From CALBPI01 sp039027435 (GTDB lineage: Bacteria > Pseudomonadota > Gammaproteobacteria > Steroidobacterales > Woeseiaceae), in contig JBCCKF010000001.1 in the NCBI GenBank assembly GCA_039027435.1, forward strand, positions 124,001 to 188,000: 64,000 bases of DNA. The letters are read 5' to 3'. Of this stretch, positions 60,510 to 64,000 are shown in pieces. The translations under genes and the position numbers were made by a program. The notes under the pieces were generated by a model. The model saw only the letters and a program-made list of their open reading frames with translations, did not search any database and was not told the origin of the DNA. Position 1 is the stretch's first letter. Every line of letters starts with the position of its first letter.

Positions 60510-61406
60510 GTGGCTGTACTATTTGACGCGCCAGCATGGTTGTTCACGCTGGGGGCCGGTGTTTTCGGCCTCGTTGTTGGCAGCTTCCTTAATGTCGTCA
60601 TTTATCGCCTGCCGATCATGCTGGAACGCGAGTGGGCGCGTGATCTTGCTGGCCTTGCAGAGGCACGTGGCGTATCGATAGCGCAAGCCGATGACGATAA
60701 GGTCTTCAACCTCGCGACTCCGGGTTCCGCGTGTCCGAAGTGCGGTCGCGCAATCAGAGCACTCGAAAATATTCCGCTGATCTCCTGGCTAGTACTGCGT
60801 GGTAGGTGCCCTGGCTGTGGCACAGCCATCAGCATCCGATACCCGCTGGTCGAGCTGCTGACAGGGATAGCGACGGCGCTGGTGGCATGGCGCATGGGGC
60901 CGGGATGGGAAGCGCTCGCCGGCATTGTACTGACCTGGTATCTAATCCCACTCGCCGCAATCGATATCGATCAACAATTGCTGCCCGACATCCTTACCCT
61001 TCCATTGCTGTGGATCGGCCTCACGTTGTCACTGTTTCATCCGACCGAGTACCAGACACTTTTCGTATCTCCAACCGACGCGATCGTTGGCGCACTGGCG
61101 GGCTACCTATCGCTTTGGTCGATCTACCAGGGATTCAGAATCCTCACCGGCAAGGAAGGCATGGGCTACGGTGACTTCAAGTTACTCGCCGCACTGGGTG
61201 CCTGGCTCGGGTGGCAGTCATTGCCGCTGCTCGTGCTGTTGGCTGCCGGGACCGGCACCGTCTTCGCTGTACTTCAGCTCGTGATGCGCAGACAGGAACG
61301 TGGCGCGACCATGCCATTTGGGCAATGGCTTGCCGCCGCCGGTTGGCTGGTTATGATTGGTGGCACACAATTGCAACAGGCCTATCAACAACTCATCGGC
61401 TTGTGA
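60510..61406 (+). CDS. pilD: Prepilin peptidase PilD
   Basis: 298 residues starting with GTG. The N-terminal zinc site has two CxxC pairs (CPKC and CPGC, at about 73-98). The aspartyl protease motifs are a conserved Asp in AIDIDQQLLPD and GMGYGDFKLLAALG. It has about eight membrane segments. It cleaves pilin leaders after Gly and N-methylates the new Phe. Confidence 0.97.
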   Translation: MAVLFDAPAWLFTLGAGVFGLVVGSFLNVVIYRLPIMLEREWARDLAGLAEARGVSIAQADDDKVFNLATPGSACPKCGRAIRALENIPLISWLVLRGRCPGCGTAISIRYPLVELLTGIATALVAWRMGPGWEALAGIVLTWYLIPLAAIDIDQQLLPDILTLPLLWIGLTLSLFHPTEYQTLFVSPTDAIVGALAGYLSLWSIYQGFRILTGKEGMGYGDFKLLAALGAWLGWQSLPLLVLLAAGTGTVFAVLQLVMRRQERGATMPFGQWLAAAGWLVMIGGTQLQQAYQQLIGL

Positions 61407-61419
61407 GATATTTGCTCGC

Positions 61420-62028
61420 ATGTTGAAGGTGGGCGTAACTGGCGGAATAGCGAGCGGCAAGACACAGGTCTCGGATGCGCTTGGCGCCGCAGGTGCATCT
61501 GTCATCGATACCGATGTGATCGCACGAGAGGTGGTCGCGCCGGGTTCGGACGGACTGAAGGACATCGAAACCCAACTTGGGCGTGAGTTCATTACCGAAT
61601 CCGGAACGTTGGATCGTACGGCACTGCGTGCGCATGTCTTCGAACACCCTGAGGCGAGACGCACGCTGGAGTCCATCACACACCCTCGTATCGGCGCACA
61701 AGTGCTCACGCAACTCTCTGAGGCATCCGGCAACTATGTTGTCGTCGTTGTGCCTTTATTGGCGAATTCACCGCTGCGAGCCATCCTAGATCGCATTCTG
61801 GTGGTCGATTGTGATCCAGCGCTACAGGTTCGCCGTGTGCTGGCCAGAGACGGCGGCAGTGCACAACTCGCGCTATCCATGATCGCGGCACAAGCGGACC
61901 GGGAGTCCCGTTTGGCCATTGCCGACGACGTATTGGATAACAGTGGCTCGATCGAATCTTTGCTTGAGCGGTGCGGCACACTCCATCGCTTTTATTGTCA
62001 ACTGTCGGCCACTACAGACACCGTCTGA
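61420..62028 (+). CDS. coaE: Dephospho-CoA kinase
   Basis: 202 residues from ATG 61420. The P-loop is GVTGGIASGKT at about 5-15. The Asp in DTDVIAREV and the lid region (QADRESRLAIADDVLDNSGS) are typical. It performs the last step of CoA synthesis. It lies 13 bases after pilD in the conserved pilBCD-coaE-zapD order. Confidence 0.96.
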   Translation: MLKVGVTGGIASGKTQVSDALGAAGASVIDTDVIAREVVAPGSDGLKDIETQLGREFITESGTLDRTALRAHVFEHPEARRTLESITHPRIGAQVLTQLSEASGNYVVVVVPLLANSPLRAILDRILVVDCDPALQVRRVLARDGGSAQLALSMIAAQADRESRLAIADDVLDNSGSIESLLERCGTLHRFYCQLSATTDTV

Positions 62029-62108
62029 CCGGAAACCAACCTCGGGAATTTGCGCTGCGGGCGCCGTGGGGCGCAGAATAGCTGAACTTCGGACCCTGGC
62101 ACCGACGG

Positions 62109-62909
62109 ATGGTAACTGCTGCGGAACAGACCGGCGCGCATCGCGAAGCAGCGGTGGCGACCTATGAACAGCCGCTCAATGAGCGGATGCGGACGTTTTT
62201 GCGCCTTGAGTTCCTTTACCGCCAGGCCGAGTATCACGTCGCTGACAGCACCGACATGGCTGCACGCAAGGCGATTGACGGATTGCTGGAAATCGTCGCA
62301 ATCCTCGCCCGTGGGGACGTGCGCAGCGAGGTCATGAAGGAACTCGAGCGCCAGATTGACCAACTGCGCTGCTTTGCCCGGAATCCGGATGTCGACGGCG
62401 GACGTTTGCAGGCGTCCATCGACGAAGTCTCGCGCATTCGCGACAGCGTCAACGCTATCGGAACCCACTACCTCCAACCACTCAAGGACAACGAGTTCCT
62501 GAGTGCCATCAAGCACAGAAGCGCCATTCCCGGTGGCACGTGCGAGTTCGACCTGCCGCTCTTCAGCCATTGGTTGCGACGACCTTATGAGGCGCGACGC
62601 GAAGACATCGATTCCTGGTTACGGGATCTGCGCCCGCTCTGCGGCGCGGTCAAACACATCATGTGGTTGATCCGTCAAACGGCGTCGGCGTCGGACTGTG
62701 TGGCCGAGTCCGGGATGTATCAACACGCAATCGCGCGCGATACCAATTGCAGGATGCTGCGCGTTCAACTCGCGCACGCCGGTACTATGTACCCTGAGGT
62801 CAGTGGCAGCCCACAGCGTTTCACCATTCGGTTTATGGTCTGGCAGGGCATCGAGCATCGGCCTTCTCAGACACCTGAGGATGTCTCTTTCAGACTCTAC
62901 GTTTGCTAG
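62109..62909 (+). CDS. zapD: Cell division protein ZapD
   Basis: 266 residues matching ZapD/YacF, starting with TYEQPLNERMRTFLRLEFLY. The protein is helical in the N-terminal half and beta-rich in the second. It cross-links FtsZ filaments. The stop overlaps the convergent mutT stop by four bases. The usual neighbour yacG is absent between zapD and mutT. Confidence 0.95.
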   Translation: MVTAAEQTGAHREAAVATYEQPLNERMRTFLRLEFLYRQAEYHVADSTDMAARKAIDGLLEIVAILARGDVRSEVMKELERQIDQLRCFARNPDVDGGRLQASIDEVSRIRDSVNAIGTHYLQPLKDNEFLSAIKHRSAIPGGTCEFDLPLFSHWLRRPYEARREDIDSWLRDLRPLCGAVKHIMWLIRQTASASDCVAESGMYQHAIARDTNCRMLRVQLAHAGTMYPEVSGSPQRFTIRFMVWQGIEHRPSQTPEDVSFRLYVC

Positions 62910-63301
62910 CGACGGCAAAGCGCATCGATCACCGGTGTGTTGGCGGGTAGAAACTCATAATCCTTAAGCGCGTCACGACGCACCCACCGAATGACCTGCC
63001 CTTCCATCGACGCAGGGTCCCCCTGCCAGCGATCGACGATCAGAAAGTGTAGACGGACGCTGTGCTTTTCGTAGTCGTGTTCCAGTTGCAGAAACGATTG
63101 TGGCTCGACGGTTTCGATGCCTAGCTCTTCACTCAGCTCGCGCTCCAAAGCTTCAGCCGGGGACTCGCCAGGTTCGATCTTACCGCCGGGGAATTCCCAG
63201 AGACCCGCACCATGTTTTCCATCCGGTCGCTGGGCGATCAGAACCTCACGATCGCGCTCAAGGATACCGGCAACCACCCGGATGACCGGCGTTGCGTCCA
63301 A
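62906..63301 (-). CDS. mutT: Nudix hydrolase MutT (8-oxo-dGTP diphosphatase)
   Basis: 131 residues. The Nudix box GKIEPGESPAEALERELSEE carries all catalytic Glu residues, and GLWEFPGG precedes it, as in MutT. The protein cleans 8-oxo-dGTP from the nucleotide pool. The start is TTG 63301, immediately after the secA stop. No ATG alternative exists in the right place, so translation may depend on secA. Confidence 0.93.
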   Translation of the reverse strand: MDATPVIRVVAGILERDREVLIAQRPDGKHGAGLWEFPGGKIEPGESPAEALERELSEELGIETVEPQSFLQLEHDYEKHSVRLHFLIVDRWQGDPASMEGQVIRWVRRDALKDYEFLPANTPVIDALCRR

Positions 63302-63303
63302 GG

Positions 63304-64000
63304 TCAGGAAAGCTTGCCGTGGCAGTGCTTATACTTCTTGCCGGAACCACAAGGACACGGTTGGTTGCGTCCGACTTTTGGCTGATCGCGGCGGAACGTT
63401 TCCTGAGTCGCCGCCGGCGTCAACGAACCTTGCGCCGGTTGATCCGAACCCAGTCCTGGCGCAGCGGCATGCTGGAACTTCAGGGCTTCGGCCTGACGTC
63501 GCTCCTCTTCGAGCTTCGCGATCTCCTCTTCGCTTCGAATGCGCATGCGCGCCAACTTCGAAACTGCTTCGCGCTTTACGGTATCGAGCATATCCGCAAA
63601 CATCTCAAACGCTTCGCGCTTGTATTCCTGTTTGGGGTTCTTCTGACCGTATCCGCGCAGGCCGATACCCTGACGCAAATAGTCCAAAGCGGCGAGATGT
63701 TCTTTCCAGTCAAAATCCAGCTGCTGCAGCATCACAGCTTTTTCCAGCTGGCGCAGCATCTCGGAGCCAATCTCTTTCTCACGAGCGACGAAGGTTTCAT
63801 CGACCGCCTTGTGCACGCGCTCCCGGATACCCTCCACGCTGAGCGTAGAGTCCTCGTTGAGCCACCGCTGCACATCCACTGGCGTTCCGAACTCAGCGCC
63901 CAGAACCTGTTGAAGACCATTCGCATCCCACTGTTCTTCAATGCTGTTCGGCGGGAAGAACTCATCGAACACGTTATCGACCACTTCAGCGCGGATCTCC
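63304..64000 (-). CDS. secA: Protein translocase ATPase SecA, C-terminal part (cut by window edge)
   Basis: About 230 C-terminal residues; the gene runs beyond the window end. The helical wing/scaffold region has HLAALDYLRQGIGLRGYGQK, a hallmark of SecA. A linker follows, then the zinc-binding SEC-C tail NQPCPCGSGKKYKHCHG, which binds SecB. It lies 2 bases upstream of mutT. Confidence 0.97.
   Translation of the reverse strand, partial: EIRAEVVDNVFDEFFPPNSIEEQWDANGLQQVLGAEFGTPVDVQRWLNEDSTLSVEGIRERVHKAVDETFVAREKEIGSEMLRQLEKAVMLQQLDFDWKEHLAALDYLRQGIGLRGYGQKNPKQEYKREAFEMFADMLDTVKREAVSKLARMRIRSEEEIAKLEEERRQAEALKFQHAAAPGLGSDQPAQGSLTPAATQETFRRDQPKVGRNQPCPCGSGKKYKHCHGKLS

Overview
The window looks like chromosomal DNA of a free-living, probably marine or aquatic gammaproteobacterium. 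The evidence is gene order and family content. The orders cinA-type/recA/recX/alaS/csrA/tRNA-Ser(GCT)/tRNA-Arg(ACG) and pilS/pilR/pilA/pilB/pilC/pilD/coaE/zapD/mutT/secA are both classic gammaproteobacterial arrangements. TonB receptor, PEP-CTERM, GlyGly-CTERM-like, TolB-like/TPR and DUF418 proteins are typical of aquatic members such as the Woeseia or Steroidobacter type. I cannot name a genus. No prophage, complete insertion sequence, rRNA or CRISPR array is visible.

Layout. (a) 1-4.75 kb: a membrane TolB-like/TPR protein, then a tight minus-strand cluster of a Rieske oxygenase, a PhyH-type dioxygenase and a PaaI-type thioesterase, headed by two palindromes that look like operators. (b) 4.8-10.1 kb: a metal, probably zinc, homeostasis cluster. 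It holds a MerC-like protein, an ABC ATPase, an FtsX-type permease with a very His/Asp/Glu-rich loop, a DUF3299 protein, a COG0523 GTPase with a His-rich linker, and a HupE/UreJ protein. (c) 10.2-15.4 kb: divergent M3 and M1 zinc metallopeptidases and a DUF6702 protein. (d) 15.5-24.6 kb: a PEP-CTERM protein behind a sigma-54 promoter, a TonB receptor with a Fur-like site, a DUF418 protein, small envelope proteins, and a TetR regulator divergent from a VIT/VWA surface protein across three palindromic operators. (e) 24.6-30.6 kb: two serine hydrolases, an alpha/beta hydrolase and a CadC-like winged-helix/TPR regulator. Two of the hydrolase genes carry copies of the same promoter-plus-leader segment. 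(f) 30.65-36.5 kb: a run of perfect hairpins bounded by pieces of the tRNA-Arg gene, then tRNA-Arg, tRNA-Ser, csrA, alaS, recX, recA and a CinA-type amidase. (g) 36.5-52.8 kb: housekeeping genes (glycosyltransferase, mutS, lipase-like, aspS, DUF502, FmdB-type, clpB, pgeF, rluD, bamD, nadE, sucD, sucC). (h) 52.9-64 kb: the type IV pilus locus followed by coaE, zapD, mutT and the 3' part of secA.

How the parts work together. In (h), PilS and PilR should drive pilA through a consensus -24/-12 promoter with TGTC/GACA repeats upstream. PilB, PilC and PilD power and process the pilins, of which there are two in tandem. In (b), the ABC pair, the DUF3299 protein, the GTPase and HupE form a plausible zinc uptake and allocation module. 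In (e), the shared operator-like repeats suggest one small regulon under the neighbouring CadC-like protein.

The least explained structures are the tRNA-linked hairpin array (30655-30886), the duplicated promoter/leader segment (25660-25835 and 28898-29073) and the metal cluster with its candidate Zur-like sites.
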